Part shown: one piece after another, positions 29,961 through 39,058 of the stretch
Numbering within the stretch: position 1 is the stretch's first letter
How the letters are laid out: each line of letters begins with the position of its first letter
Assembly: GCF_001889165.1 (NCBI RefSeq)
Contig: NZ_CP016020.1
Coordinates: forward strand, 1-64,000
Direction of reading: 5' to 3'
DNA from: Bacillus weihaiensis
GTDB lineage: Bacteria; Bacillota; Bacilli; Bacillales; Bacillaceae
DNA length: 64,000 nucleotides
Made by a program: the position numbers and the translations under genes
The notes under the pieces: generated by a model
The model's input: the letters and a program-made list of their open reading frames with translations, nothing else
Told to the model about the DNA's origin: nothing
Database searches by the model: none

Positions 29961-30127
29961 ATAGCGGATAGAAGGCCAATAATCGCGGATAGACGTACCG
30001 GAATCGCGGATAGGAGGCCAATAATCGCGGATAGACGTACCGGAATCGCGGATAGGAGGCCAATAATCGCGGATAGACGCACCAGAATCGCGGATAGACA
30101 CCAAAATCACAGATAAGCGCACCAGAA
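29961..30127 (+). repeat. Array C of 21-bp repeats with a 42-bp higher-order unit
   Basis: Eight units with the core ATCGCGGATAG (the first is ATAGCGGATAG). The variable halves alternate between GAGGCCAATA and ACGTACCGGA types, so the true repeat is 42 bases. The seventh unit is 19 bases and the eighth has decayed to ATCACAGATAA. It lies between the flavoenzyme gene and the HemD-like gene, in the same orientation as both. Confidence 0.9.
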
Positions 30128-30269
30128 TCAGTCAAAATTAGCCCCAATACTCGCAGTAAAGCCTCCAGTTTCCCAATAAATTACTACTAAACTACGTTTC
30201 TCACCCCAGTATCAAGGTGAGAAGCTACGATTCTATTCAAACTCATGTAGTGGAACGGCAATGGAAAAA

Positions 30270-30308
30270 TGGTACAATAGACAAAAATGGCGGAAGAGGG
30301 GGATTTCC
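30270..30308 (+). promoter_or_regulatory. Promoter and start region of the HemD-like gene
   Basis: TACAAT at about 30273-30278 is a good -10. A GAGGGGG ribosome site at 30296-30302 precedes a TTG at 30309. Together they exclude the longer upstream start at 30261 used by a simple ORF reading. Confidence 0.55.
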
Positions 30309-31139
30309 TTGAGACGTTTAACAGGTAAAACAATTGCGCTTGCAGGTCAAAGAAAATCGGAGGAACTAGCCAAGCTAGTTGAAAATTTGGGTGGAAAAGC
30401 ACTGATTCGGCCAGCACAGGGAACCGTTTTTTTAGACGATTCGAATGTGGAAAAAGAGATAAAAGCACTTGTTACAGGTGATTTTGATTGGTTAATCTTC
30501 ACAACAGGAATTGGTACAGATAAGCTCTATCAAACAGCTACTAACATGGGACTCGAAAAAGAGTTTGTTGCTGCACTACATAAAGCAAAGATTGCGGCGC
30601 GAGGCTACAAAACGGTAAATGTGTTAAAAAAGCTTGGTATTAAGCCTGATGTTCGTGATGACGACGGAAGTACAGCGGGGTTAGTGAGAGAGTTGAAAGC
30701 ACATTCTTTAAATGGGTGTCGTGTTGCTCTGCAGCTTCATGGAGATCCTGCTCCTTTCCTTATTGAACACTTAGAAGAAGAGCAAGCGGAGTATCGTGAA
30801 ATCCTTCCTTACAAGCATATCCCACCTAAGCAAGAGGTCATGAAGCAGCTTGTTGAAGAAATTTTAGAAGGGCAACTAGATGCTGTGAATTTCACTAGTA
30901 CTCCTCAAGCTCGATTCCTAATGGCTTATGCTAAAGAACAGGGATTGGAGAAAGAAGTGTTACAAGCCTTTGACAATGATGTTATAGCTGTTTCAGTCGG
31001 AAAGGTCACAGCACAAGCCCTCCGTGAGGTTGGAATCACGAGAATGGTTGTGCCAGAAGAAGAGAGGATGGGAAGTGCCATTATTGCATTAGTTCATTAC
31101 TTTCAAGAAAAAGAAACAGAGACCGAAAACCATGGATAA
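30309..31139 (+). CDS. Uroporphyrinogen-III synthase-like protein (HemD family)
   Basis: A 276-residue protein with the two-lobe HemD fold: KTIALAGQRKSEELAKLVE at the start, FDWLIFTTGIGTDKLYQ, AARGYKTVNVLKKLGI, and in the second half LDAVNFTSTPQARFLM and VIAVSVGKVTAQALREVG. HemD cyclises hydroxymethylbilane; however, this gene stands outside any hem operon and is probably a paralogue, as several Bacilli have a second HemD-like protein of unproved role. The start is the TTG at 30309. Its end overlaps the next gene by eight bases, so the two are coupled. Confidence 0.82.
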   Translation: MRRLTGKTIALAGQRKSEELAKLVENLGGKALIRPAQGTVFLDDSNVEKEIKALVTGDFDWLIFTTGIGTDKLYQTATNMGLEKEFVAALHKAKIAARGYKTVNVLKKLGIKPDVRDDDGSTAGLVRELKAHSLNGCRVALQLHGDPAPFLIEHLEEEQAEYREILPYKHIPPKQEVMKQLVEEILEGQLDAVNFTSTPQARFLMAYAKEQGLEKEVLQAFDNDVIAVSVGKVTAQALREVGITRMVVPEEERMGSAIIALVHYFQEKETETENHG

Positions 31140-31740
31140 AACTCCCTTTCTTTTTCACTACCATTTCTGGACACCTTATCTAGAGGAAACAGAGGAATTT
31201 TACAGGCAGCAAGGTTTTGAAGTTACTCAGCGTATAGGAAAGCTAGATGGGACCTTTCAATCCTTTAACCCACCATTAACGTGGGATGATTTTCGCCATC
31301 AGAATATTCTTTTTCGAATCATTGAATGCCAAAAGGGTAAGGTGAATGTCACATTAGGATACGGAAAAAAAGTGGTGTTCGACCATCTGGGTTTTTATGT
31401 ATCGGAGGATGAAAAAGTGGGGATCTGTCAGAGAGCGGAAATGTTTAAGTGGAAGGTTGAGTCAAATGACAGAAGAACCTTCATCTCAACCCCGTATCAA
31501 TTTCGTATTGAGCTTCAAACACATGAGGATGCCATCTACGATATGGAAAGTGACTTTCACCTATTACGTGTTGGGCTTTCTTCAAATAAGGAAGATATGA
31601 TAACGAAGCTGAAGGAGCTTCTTGGAGTGGATGCATTACCGATTGACATGACTGTGAAAGAGAAAATGAGACTTGAATCTGTGGAGTTTTGTGGTACCTC
31701 ATTAGGTAAAACTGATCCAAACGGGTTATTTCTGAAGTAG
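31132..31740 (+). CDS. Glyoxalase/VOC-like protein
   Basis: A 202-residue soluble protein. The N-terminal HYHFWTPYLEETEEFYRQQG and the later VVFDHLGFYVSEDE look like the two beta-alpha-beta modules of the vicinal-oxygen-chelate fold, each beginning with a histidine strand. A divergent second half (residues about 130-200) has no clear motif. The enzyme activity, if any, is unknown. It overlaps the HemD-like gene by eight bases, suggesting a shared function. Confidence 0.65.
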   Translation: MDKTPFLFHYHFWTPYLEETEEFYRQQGFEVTQRIGKLDGTFQSFNPPLTWDDFRHQNILFRIIECQKGKVNVTLGYGKKVVFDHLGFYVSEDEKVGICQRAEMFKWKVESNDRRTFISTPYQFRIELQTHEDAIYDMESDFHLLRVGLSSNKEDMITKLKELLGVDALPIDMTVKEKMRLESVEFCGTSLGKTDPNGLFLK

Positions 31741-31829
31741 ATAGATATAATGGAGAGTGGGTGATTTGTATGCTTCAATGCATGTATCTATCGCCCATTT
31801 TTTATGTAAATTAAAAAAGTTATACATAG

Positions 31830-31915
31830 TACCTTGCATTATTCACTAGTGGGGTGGTAAGATAAAATGGAAATTGGAAAAAATTTTTCGGCCTACTAGT
31901 AAACAATGCATAGTA
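31830..31915. promoter_or_regulatory. Long inverted repeat upstream of padR, probable operators
   Basis: TACCTTGCATTATTCACTAG (31830-31849) and the reverse complement of ACTAGTAAACAATGCATAGT (31895-31914) agree at about 17 of 21 positions when extended by one base. The 44 bases between contain promoter-like DNA. PadR regulators usually repress their own operon from such dyads. Confidence 0.55.
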
Positions 31916-31946
31916 GTAATTAACATATAATAGGAGATGACCGTAA

Positions 31947-32270
31947 TTGAATGTTCAGTTTAAAAAAGGAGTTCTTGAGCTATGCGTCTTGGTGCTTATT
32001 TCTAAAAAGGATCAATATGGATATGAGCTGGCTCAGAATATCTCAAAACGAATTGATGTGGCAGAGGGAACCTTATATCCACTTTTACGACGGTTGACTA
32101 AAGAAGATTATTTTACAACGTACTTAGTGGAATCAACGGAGGGTCCATCAAGGAAGTATTACAGGCTTACAGAAAAAGGAAGGGAGTATATGGAGGGTCT
32201 TGTTAGTGAATGGAGAGCATTTAGTGTAAGTGTTACGGATTTAATTGAGGAGGGCTTGAGAGATGAATAG
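31947..32270 (+). CDS. PadR-family transcriptional regulator
   Basis: A 107-residue winged-helix regulator: [39 protein letters not shown] with YPLLRRL, and [14 protein letters not shown] are the PadR hallmarks. The short form belongs to PadR subfamily s2. The start is the TTG at 31947 with GGAGAT ahead. It overlaps the following DUF1700 gene by eight bases. PadR/DUF1700/DUF4097 trios are a widespread Firmicute arrangement linked to envelope stress; the regulator probably represses the trio. Confidence 0.93.
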   Translation: MNVQFKKGVLELCVLVLISKKDQYGYELAQNISKRIDVAEGTLYPLLRRLTKEDYFTTYLVESTEGPSRKYYRLTEKGREYMEGLVSEWRAFSVSVTDLIEEGLRDE

Positions 32271-32820
32271 GCAGACATTTTTACATGAATTGTCCAGTCA
32301 GTTGAAGCATATTCCAAACCATGAACGTAACGATATTTTATCTGATTTTAAAGAGCATTATAAATCGGGTTTAGAAAATGGGAAATCAGAAGAACAAATT
32401 TCGAATGATTTGGGGAACCCCAAGGTCATAGCTAGGGAACTTCTGGCAGAATATAGAATATCACAGGCAGAATCAGATCAATCTGTGAGGAGCATATTTC
32501 AGGCAGTTGTTGCTACAATTAGTTTAAGCTTTTTCAACATGATATTTTTATTGGGACCGATAGTCGCTGTTATTGCTGTTTATATTGCGCTATCAGGGAT
32601 GGCGTTAGCTTTCACTTTATCTCCAATTGCATGGATTGTTTCACTATTTTTCAATGGGCTGAGTCATTTTTTAGCAGAATTTTTTGCCATTCTGTCACTC
32701 AGTAGCTTAGGTGTATTAATGAGTATTGGGATGATGTATGTTGGGGAATTTCTGTATCATGCCATATTAAAATATGTAAAGTTTAATATACGAATTGTAA
32801 AAGGGAGAGAAGCAAAATGA
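32263..32820 (+). CDS. DUF1700 (HAAS-type) membrane protein
   Basis: A 185-residue protein with an N-terminal soluble HAAS-like domain ([20 protein letters not shown] and [15 protein letters not shown]) and three or four membrane helices from residue about 85. It overlaps padR by eight bases and the next gene by four (ATGA), so all three are translationally coupled. The role is unproved; such proteins are thought to be membrane partners or sensors of the DUF4097 protein. Confidence 0.88.
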   Translation: MNRQTFLHELSSQLKHIPNHERNDILSDFKEHYKSGLENGKSEEQISNDLGNPKVIARELLAEYRISQAESDQSVRSIFQAVVATISLSFFNMIFLLGPIVAVIAVYIALSGMALAFTLSPIAWIVSLFFNGLSHFLAEFFAILSLSSLGVLMSIGMMYVGEFLYHAILKYVKFNIRIVKGREAK

Positions 32821-33662
32821 AGAAGGTTGCCCTAACTGCACTTGTTACCTTCGTTATTGGGATAATCGGTATGTTTATACTAAGTGGAACTAATGTATCA
32901 CTGGGAAAAAATATAAAGATTGATGAGCGTAAAACGGTCTTAACTAAATCGGTGGAAGACATGGTAATAAAGGTAGATATCGGGGAAGTTATAATCAAAG
33001 AAAGCGAATCAGATGAAATAGATATTCGCTTTCATGGGAGCATTCCAAAGAATATGAAGGATAATATTTCATTTACTGTGGAAGAAAAGGATTCTCTAGT
33101 TGAAGTGAAAATCGATGAAAGAGAAGACTTTTTTTCCCTACACATTCCTTTTATTCATTCGGATTTGGACACAGAGAGAATTTTAGAAATAGGAATTCCG
33201 AAAAACACGCTAAAAACATTAGATGTTAAAACAGATATTGGAAAAATTTCAATTAAGGATCTGGATGTTGAAAAGATGAAGGCGCATAGCGATGTCGGAG
33301 AAGTATATGTTCTAGGGCACAATGGGGTAGGTTCATTTCAATCGAATGTTGGGGAAGTGAAGCTAGAAAAAATGAGTGGGAAAATAGTAGCTCACACTGA
33401 TACAGGAGAGATTCTATTAAGCATCCTAGATATGACGGAAGACATTGAGCTTTCTTCCAATTTGGGGGCTGTAAACGTCAAATTTGAAAAAGAGCCTGCA
33501 AATATTGGGTTTGATTTAACAACAGATATTGGGGAAGTATCAATATCTGGATTTGAGGGACTTGGGGATCGCTCATCTGGCAGCATGATTACACAAATAG
33601 GAAGTGGTGGTCCGCAGCTAAAGGTAACAACAGATATCGGAGAGATTACTATTAATAAGTAA
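32817..33662 (+). CDS. DUF4097-family beta-helix surface protein
   Basis: A 281-residue protein with one N-terminal membrane helix (residues about 4-24) and a repetitive extracellular beta region in which short units recur: VDIGEVII, TDIGKISI, SDVGEVYV, SNVGEVKL, TDTGEILL, SNLGAVNV, TDIGEVSI and TDIGEITI. This is the pattern of the DUF4097 putative adhesin domain, a right-handed beta-helix. Its last gene position in the PadR trio fits the usual arrangement. Confidence 0.88.
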   Translation: MKKVALTALVTFVIGIIGMFILSGTNVSLGKNIKIDERKTVLTKSVEDMVIKVDIGEVIIKESESDEIDIRFHGSIPKNMKDNISFTVEEKDSLVEVKIDEREDFFSLHIPFIHSDLDTERILEIGIPKNTLKTLDVKTDIGKISIKDLDVEKMKAHSDVGEVYVLGHNGVGSFQSNVGEVKLEKMSGKIVAHTDTGEILLSILDMTEDIELSSNLGAVNVKFEKEPANIGFDLTTDIGEVSISGFEGLGDRSSGSMITQIGSGGPQLKVTTDIGEITINK

Positions 33663-33844
33663 ATTTCTTGGAGGTAGCTACCTTGCCTTGCTATCTCCTA
33701 TATAGGTCCGCGTTAGGGGTACAGGAATGGAAAAGGTTTTTAGAATATAAAGTGAATGTTTCTACAAAGATAGAGCAAGAAAGAGCTCTCTTCAATATGA
33801 ATAAAGAGCAATTCCTTACCCTTCACATGATTAGTTTAATGTGA

Positions 33845-33994
33845 TCAATACTCAATCTCCTCATACTCTTTTGGCTGCGGGAGTGGCTGTTCAGGTAGGG
33901 AGATGTTGTATTCTCGAAGAGCCTCAGCTTTAGGTCTGTATACTTTTCCTTTTATTTGTGGGGAAGAGGATGGTGAAGCATTTTTTTCTTTCAT
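33845..33994 (-). CDS. Small charged protein of unknown function
   Basis: A 49-residue proline- and charge-rich peptide, MKEKNASPSSSPQIKGKVYR through QPLPQPKEYEEIEY. The start at 33994 follows AAAGGAG by nine bases; the longer frame to 34072 lacks a site. No membrane helix or signal. I do not recognise it, and the main support is the ribosome site. The gap 33663-33844 shows no other gene. Confidence 0.45.
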   Translation of the reverse strand: MKEKNASPSSSPQIKGKVYRPKAEALREYNISLPEQPLPQPKEYEEIEY

Positions 33995-34097
33995 GAAGGT
34001 CACTCCTTTATATTTTAGTTCGTCTATCTTTAGCTTAACCAAATAAAGGAGTAACATGTTGAGAGCTTTCATATTGTTAAAAAATGCTTCTACTTCA

Positions 34098-35636
34098 TTA
34101 CATATCCACTTTTTTCAATGGTTTTTTTGCTGGACCTTCAATTACCTCGCCTGTCACACTAAAGCGAGAACCGTGGCATGGGCAATCCCACGAACGATCT
34201 CCGCTATTCCACTCTACTTCACAGCCTAAGTGAGTACAGGTTGTATCAACAAGATTCATGTTTCCTTCCTTATCCTTGTAACAGCCTGCGCGTTTTCCAT
34301 TTACTATGACAACGGAGCCTTCATCGTTCCCGATATCTTCAACACGCTTATCGGCAATATCAAGCTTCCCTTCAATAAGATGTCCAGCAACATCAAGATT
34401 TTGTGAGAGGAATTTCTTAATGCTTGGATCCGCATAAAAACGAGATGGACTATAAAGGTTTTCGATTGGGTTTTCTTTATTAGAAATGATGTCAGAGAGT
34501 AAGATGGCAGCTGCTGTTCCATTGGTCATACCCCATTTACGATAACCTGTCGCAACAAGAATATTGGACTTACTAGACGTAATGGGTCCAACATATGGAA
34601 CCTTATCTAATGTATAAAGATCCTGTGCCGACCAACGATATTTTACTTCTTCAATACCAAGCACCTTTTCTCCAAATTCTTCAAGTGCTTTATAATGTTT
34701 ATGGGTAGATGTTCCCTGACCAGTTTTATGTCCATCTCCGCTTACTAAAACTAGTTTCTCCCCGCCCATTGGTGTATATCGCAAAGATCTAGTAGGTGAA
34801 TCGGCACTATAAAACATCCCACCAGGGAACTCCAGTTTAGTGCGAACAGCAAGGATATAAGACCTTTCCGCATGCAAACGTGAAAAATAAAAGCCTTTGC
34901 CATCAAAAAATGGGAAGTGGGAACAAGCAATAGTATATTGACTTGCCACGCGATGTCCATCTCTAGTTATGACTGTAGGCTTCTTTGTTGTTTCATCGAT
35001 ATCAATCGCAGTGGTATTCTCATAAATTTTTCCGCCACCTTTTACAATTTCATCAACTAAAGCCTTTAAATAGTGTAACGGGTGAAATTGACCTTGATTT
35101 TTCATAATAATAGCACCTTTTATGTCTATAGGAAGGGCTATATTTTCTGTAAACTCACTATGTATACCAAGTCTTTCATACGCCTCAAACTCTTTATGAA
35201 TCTTTTTCTCGTATTCATCACTCACAGCATACATAATGGCATCCTCTGTAGAAAAATCACACTTGATAGTTAATTCGTTTGCTGTTTGCTTGATAAATGT
35301 AAGCGCATCGTTATTCGCTTCATAATATAGCTTTGCTTTTTGTTCCCCCATATGCTGAATGAGTTCATCATAAATTAAACCGTGTTGTGCTGTTACTTTT
35401 GCAGTTGTATGACCAGTTGTACCGTTTACTAATTTGTCTGCCTCAAGGATGGCAACTTTAAACCCCTGTTTTGTAAGCAAATAGGCAGTCGTTATCCCTG
35501 TTATTCCTCCTCCTACAATGGCTACATCAACTTCTGTATCAATTTTTAAAGGTGGAAAGCTTGGGATTTGAGAGGTTTCTCGCCAGAATGGTTCAGGTTC
35601 GTAAGGCATCTTTCCTTGTGGGAAATCTTCAGTCAT
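34098..35636 (-). CDS. yhfW: FAD-dependent oxidoreductase with Rieske domain (YhfW-like)
   Basis: A 512-residue fusion. The N-terminal DAO-type flavin domain begins DVAIVGGGITGITTAYLLTK (dinucleotide-binding GxGxxG). The C-terminal Rieske [2Fe-2S] domain has CTHLGC and CPCHGSRF, giving the two Cys and two His ligands. Size and order match Bacillus YhfW. The electron donor and substrate are unknown. The gene is monocistronic, with a GGAGAT site before the ATG at 35636. Confidence 0.9.
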   Translation of the reverse strand: MTEDFPQGKMPYEPEPFWRETSQIPSFPPLKIDTEVDVAIVGGGITGITTAYLLTKQGFKVAILEADKLVNGTTGHTTAKVTAQHGLIYDELIQHMGEQKAKLYYEANNDALTFIKQTANELTIKCDFSTEDAIMYAVSDEYEKKIHKEFEAYERLGIHSEFTENIALPIDIKGAIIMKNQGQFHPLHYLKALVDEIVKGGGKIYENTTAIDIDETTKKPTVITRDGHRVASQYTIACSHFPFFDGKGFYFSRLHAERSYILAVRTKLEFPGGMFYSADSPTRSLRYTPMGGEKLVLVSGDGHKTGQGTSTHKHYKALEEFGEKVLGIEEVKYRWSAQDLYTLDKVPYVGPITSSKSNILVATGYRKWGMTNGTAAAILLSDIISNKENPIENLYSPSRFYADPSIKKFLSQNLDVAGHLIEGKLDIADKRVEDIGNDEGSVVIVNGKRAGCYKDKEGNMNLVDTTCTHLGCEVEWNSGDRSWDCPCHGSRFSVTGEVIEGPAKKPLKKVDM

Positions 35637-36023
35637 TTCAATATCTCCTTTACAAATAAATTCGTTAGTTTTATTTGAATCATTGCCAAATCTGGTTTCT
35701 GTTAGACGTAGGCTCTATATTGCTATTTACTATGAAGTTGAAATTTTTACGAAATAATCTGTTCTAAAAGAAAAGAGCTGCACTCCTTGTTCATAGGAAT
35801 TCACATTTTCCGTGTTCAACAAACCTATATGAAGCCTAGACATACAGGAAGGAACGTAAGTAGTATTCCTATAGTTAGGGAAAATATGTATATTTTGTTG
35901 AGGCTTATCACGACTACGTCTTAAGTCTTATATGAAATTAAAGCTAAGGCTCGTTTTGAGGAGCTTAAACTGTAGGTAAGATAAAGACATAGAAATAAAC
36001 ACAAGTGAAAGGAGGAAAAAAAG
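35637..36023. other. Intergenic region upstream of the Lia-type operon
   Basis: No gene. It carries divergent promoters for yhfW and the liaI-like gene. GACT and AAGTC flank ACGTCTT near 35911-35926, a possible short operator dyad in the place where LiaR would bind, but I cannot match it to a defined LiaR box. Confidence 0.35.
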
Positions 36024-36359
36024 GTGAGGAAATTTGGTTACATTTTAGTAGGTGGGGTGGCTGTCATGGTGCTTCTTTCAAACCTTGCACCTATGCTTGC
36101 GTTAGGTATTTCATTATTAATCCTATACTTCGCTTATAAAGGATTTATGAACACAGATTCTTCGTTTAATAAGGTTCTTCTTGCGGTAATAGGTGTCATT
36201 GCTTTGTTTGCCTCTGTATCGAATATCCCAGCCATCTTTGGATTTGTGGCAGTATATGTCCTGTTCGTTGTATGGAAAAATTGGAATAAAAAAGTAGAGA
36301 AAGAAGAGGATCCTTTTACAAATTTTGAAAAAGAATGGAATGAACTAAAAGGGAATTAA
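36024..36359 (+). CDS. LiaI/Lmo0954-like small membrane protein
   Basis: A 111-residue protein with three or four hydrophobic helices (residues about 4-22, 24-42, 50-85) and a charged C-terminal tail. It resembles the Lmo0954-type proteins that are paired with PspA/LiaH homologues and act as their membrane anchor. The GTG start at 36024 follows AAAGGAGG. It lies 39 bases before the PspA-like gene and the two form an operon ended by the hairpin at 37064. Confidence 0.75.
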   Translation: MRKFGYILVGGVAVMVLLSNLAPMLALGISLLILYFAYKGFMNTDSSFNKVLLAVIGVIALFASVSNIPAIFGFVAVYVLFVVWKNWNKKVEKEEDPFTNFEKEWNELKGN

Positions 36360-36398
36360 GGATTTCCGAGAAGTGAAAAAAGTAAAGGAGAGATAAAC

Positions 36399-37046
36399 AT
36401 GGCAACTATTTTTTCAAGAATTAAGGATACGGTTGTAGCGGACTTACATGAAGCGATTGATCAGAAGGAGCAAAAGAACCCAATAGCTGTTTTAAATCAC
36501 TATTTAAGAAAATGTGAGAGTGAAACAGAAAGAGTTAGGAAGCTAGTAGAACGTCAATTTCTATTAAAAGAAGAATTTGGTCGAGAATATCGAGAAGCTG
36601 AGCACTATGCAAATAAACGCAAATATCAAGTGGAAATTGCCACTAAGGCTGGTGAGAAGGAGTTAGTTGAGTTCGCCTTAAAGGAACAGTGTTATTATGA
36701 AGAGAGAATGGCAAGACTCAAAGAATCATTACAACAAACTAGTCAACAGCTTACAGAGCTTGAACAAAAATATGAGGAAATGAAGCATAAGCTTAAAGAC
36801 ATGAAGCTAAAGCGAATGGAGCTAATGGGCAGAGAAAACGTAGCGCATGCCCATCATCGAATGAATAAGGTTGTGGATCATACCGGCTATACGTCAAAAG
36901 CCTTTGATACATTTGAAGAAATGGAAAGCTATCTTGACAGGTTAGAGCACCAAATCACTTCTTCCTATCACCGTCATACTATTGATGCACAAATAGCTCA
37001 ATTAGAAAAACAATTGAAATCAGAAGAAAGTCATACTGTTTCATAG
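36399..37046 (+). CDS. liaH: PspA/IM30-family protein (LiaH-like)
   Basis: A 215-residue, nearly all-helical coiled-coil protein with the PspA start ATIFSRIKDTVVADLHEAI and the typical KNPIAVLNHYLRKCE and NKRKYQVEIATKAGE segments. Such ESCRT-III-like proteins assemble on the membrane under cell-envelope stress. Length is close to LiaH. Its partner is the upstream LiaI-like protein; expression probably depends on the LiaSR system encoded just downstream. Confidence 0.88.
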   Translation: MATIFSRIKDTVVADLHEAIDQKEQKNPIAVLNHYLRKCESETERVRKLVERQFLLKEEFGREYREAEHYANKRKYQVEIATKAGEKELVEFALKEQCYYEERMARLKESLQQTSQQLTELEQKYEEMKHKLKDMKLKRMELMGRENVAHAHHRMNKVVDHTGYTSKAFDTFEEMESYLDRLEHQITSSYHRHTIDAQIAQLEKQLKSEESHTVS

Positions 37047-37063
37047 GCAAAACATGATATTCT

Positions 37064-37092
37064 AAAAAAGGCGTAGCTTTTCTACGCCTTTT
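37064..37092 (+). terminator. Terminator separating liaIH from liaFSR
   Basis: AAAAGGCGTAG (37066-37076) pairs with CTACGCCTTTT (37082-37092) around a short loop. This splits the locus into two transcription units, or lets only part of the liaI transcript read through. Confidence 0.8.
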
Positions 37093-37280
37093 GAACCTGT
37101 CTAGAGCAAGCATATATGATTGGCTATGGTTAAAGTTTCATGTTAGTGGAAGGCATAATACTCCAAGACCGCTTGGGGTGAAGTATATGTTCATAATGGA
37201 AATTAACAATACGTTTAACAAAAGCCAAAAGAATAAATCGTATCGAAAGTAAGAATGGTAGAAAAAAGGGGGAGGTAAAT

Positions 37281-38018
37281 ATGCTTCGACATATAAAATC
37301 AGATTATGTAAATTGGTTTATCTTAATAGGCTTACTCCTCCTTTTGTTAGAGGTATTATTTTTTAACGGGGGCTTAATCATTACCTTTATTATATCAATT
37401 GGAGCTATCTATTTAGGGAGTAAATGGAAACCTAAGGTGATTGGTAAAATTAGCTATGGTGTAGGTTGGTTTTGGCTAGTCATTACGATTTTAAATATGA
37501 TTACCTTCCGCTATTTCTTATTTGTCATTTTAATTTATCTTATAGTACAGTATTACCAGACGCAAAAGAAGCCTCGTGAAATCAAGATTAAGGAATTATT
37601 GAAACAGGAGGAAAGCCTTCAAGAAAACGCCGTTTTTCAACGAAAAAAAATTTTGGACAATCGCTTTTTTTCTAGTCAGGAGACACCCCATCAGGCATAT
37701 GAATGGAACGATGTTAATATTCAGGTAGGTATCGGAAATACCGAAATTGATTTAAGTGAAACGGTCTTGCCTAAAGGCGAGTCAGTTATCTTTATTCGAA
37801 GCCTTGTAGGCAATGTGACAATTTTTGTACCGTACGAAATAGAGATTCACATTAATCACTCTGTAATGGCAGGGACGGTGTCCATTTTTCGAGAACATGA
37901 TGAACGTGTAGTAAATGAAAATGTTGTGTACCAATCTGAAAATTATCCTACCGCTGATGAAAAAATCAGGCTATTCACATCCATGATCTCTGGAAGATTA
38001 GAGGTGAAGCGTATATGA
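37281..38018 (+). CDS. liaF: LiaF, envelope-stress response modulator
   Basis: A 245-residue protein with about four N-terminal membrane helices (residues about 10-90) and a C-terminal LiaF-like domain (DUF2154) containing NIQVGIGNTEIDLSETVLPK and MAGTVSIFREHDERVV. LiaF inhibits the LiaS kinase in the absence of stress. It overlaps liaS by four bases (ATGA). A GGGGGAGG site precedes the ATG at 37281. Confidence 0.9.
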   Translation: MLRHIKSDYVNWFILIGLLLLLLEVLFFNGGLIITFIISIGAIYLGSKWKPKVIGKISYGVGWFWLVITILNMITFRYFLFVILIYLIVQYYQTQKKPREIKIKELLKQEESLQENAVFQRKKILDNRFFSSQETPHQAYEWNDVNIQVGIGNTEIDLSETVLPKGESVIFIRSLVGNVTIFVPYEIEIHINHSVMAGTVSIFREHDERVVNENVVYQSENYPTADEKIRLFTSMISGRLEVKRI

Positions 38019-39058
38019 GCATACTTCAGAAGCAAATTGTAAATGGAGTTATTCTTTCGCTTCTACTCTTTCTCTTTACAGCCATGATTATTTTTATGGT
38101 ATATCCACTCGGGAACTGGGGGCTACTTTTTGAGAGGCGCATACTGGATTTACCGTTTATTTATATTGGTCCCAGTCTCTCCATCCTACTAGGTGTTTTG
38201 TATGGTGTTGTGTCAGGGCTCTATTGGAAAAAACAGTTTACAGCGATTGATGTAGCAATGCGTGAGCTCGAAAATGGTCGTAATCTACCTACTGAATCTT
38301 TTACTCTATCGGAAACGCAAAGTATATGGTCCAAGATTGAAAGAGTATATAAGCAACAGCTAGAACAAACAAAAATTTCGCAAAGGCTTGCTAATGAAAA
38401 GGCAGAAGACCAAGAGAAAAGGGTACAGGAAATGGTATCTCAGGAACGAAATCGACTTGCGCGAGAACTCCATGATTCTGTTAGTCAGCAGCTGTTCGCT
38501 GCGTCTATGATGATGTCGGCCCTTACTGAACCTAAACTACATAGTGAGGATCGTGAGGCGAAGCAGTTACGCTTAATTGAACAAACTATTCAGCAATCAC
38601 AGCTTGAAATGAGAGCGCTACTTCTTCATCTTCGACCAGCAGCATTGAAGGGAAAATCCTTGCAAGAAGGAATTCAGGAGTTATTAGTAGAACTAAAACA
38701 AAAGGTGACAATGGACATTAAGTGGAAGATTGAACCTATTTCTTTAGATAAAGGTGTGGAAGATCATCTTTTTCGTATCGTACAAGAATCAGTCTCTAAT
38801 ACACTTCGCCATGCGAAAGCAACGAGCTTACATATTCTCCTAATTCCTAGAGACCAATTTGTCATTATGAGAATAACAGATGATGGGGTTGGTTTTGATC
38901 TGGAAGAAGGAAGAACGGGGTCATACGGTTTACATAATATGCATGAACGTGCTGTTGAAATAGGAGGGACATTAAAGATCGTAAGCTTGAAAAATCAAGG
39001 AACAAAGCTAGAAGTAAAGGTTCCTATTTTAGATGGGGAGGAGGATACCATTGATTAG
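38015..39058 (+). CDS. liaS: LiaS sensor histidine kinase
   Basis: A 347-residue kinase with two membrane helices (residues about 12-30 and 47-70) and only a short extracellular loop, typical of intramembrane-sensing kinases. The HisKA_3 region has [17 protein letters not shown] with His153 as phosphorylation site, and the ATPase domain has [22 protein letters not shown] and [12 protein letters not shown]. Gene order FSR and the overlaps on both sides match the Bacillus Lia system, which detects cell-wall antibiotics. Confidence 0.93.
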   Translation: MSILQKQIVNGVILSLLLFLFTAMIIFMVYPLGNWGLLFERRILDLPFIYIGPSLSILLGVLYGVVSGLYWKKQFTAIDVAMRELENGRNLPTESFTLSETQSIWSKIERVYKQQLEQTKISQRLANEKAEDQEKRVQEMVSQERNRLARELHDSVSQQLFAASMMMSALTEPKLHSEDREAKQLRLIEQTIQQSQLEMRALLLHLRPAALKGKSLQEGIQELLVELKQKVTMDIKWKIEPISLDKGVEDHLFRIVQESVSNTLRHAKATSLHILLIPRDQFVIMRITDDGVGFDLEEGRTGSYGLHNMHERAVEIGGTLKIVSLKNQGTKLEVKVPILDGEEDTID

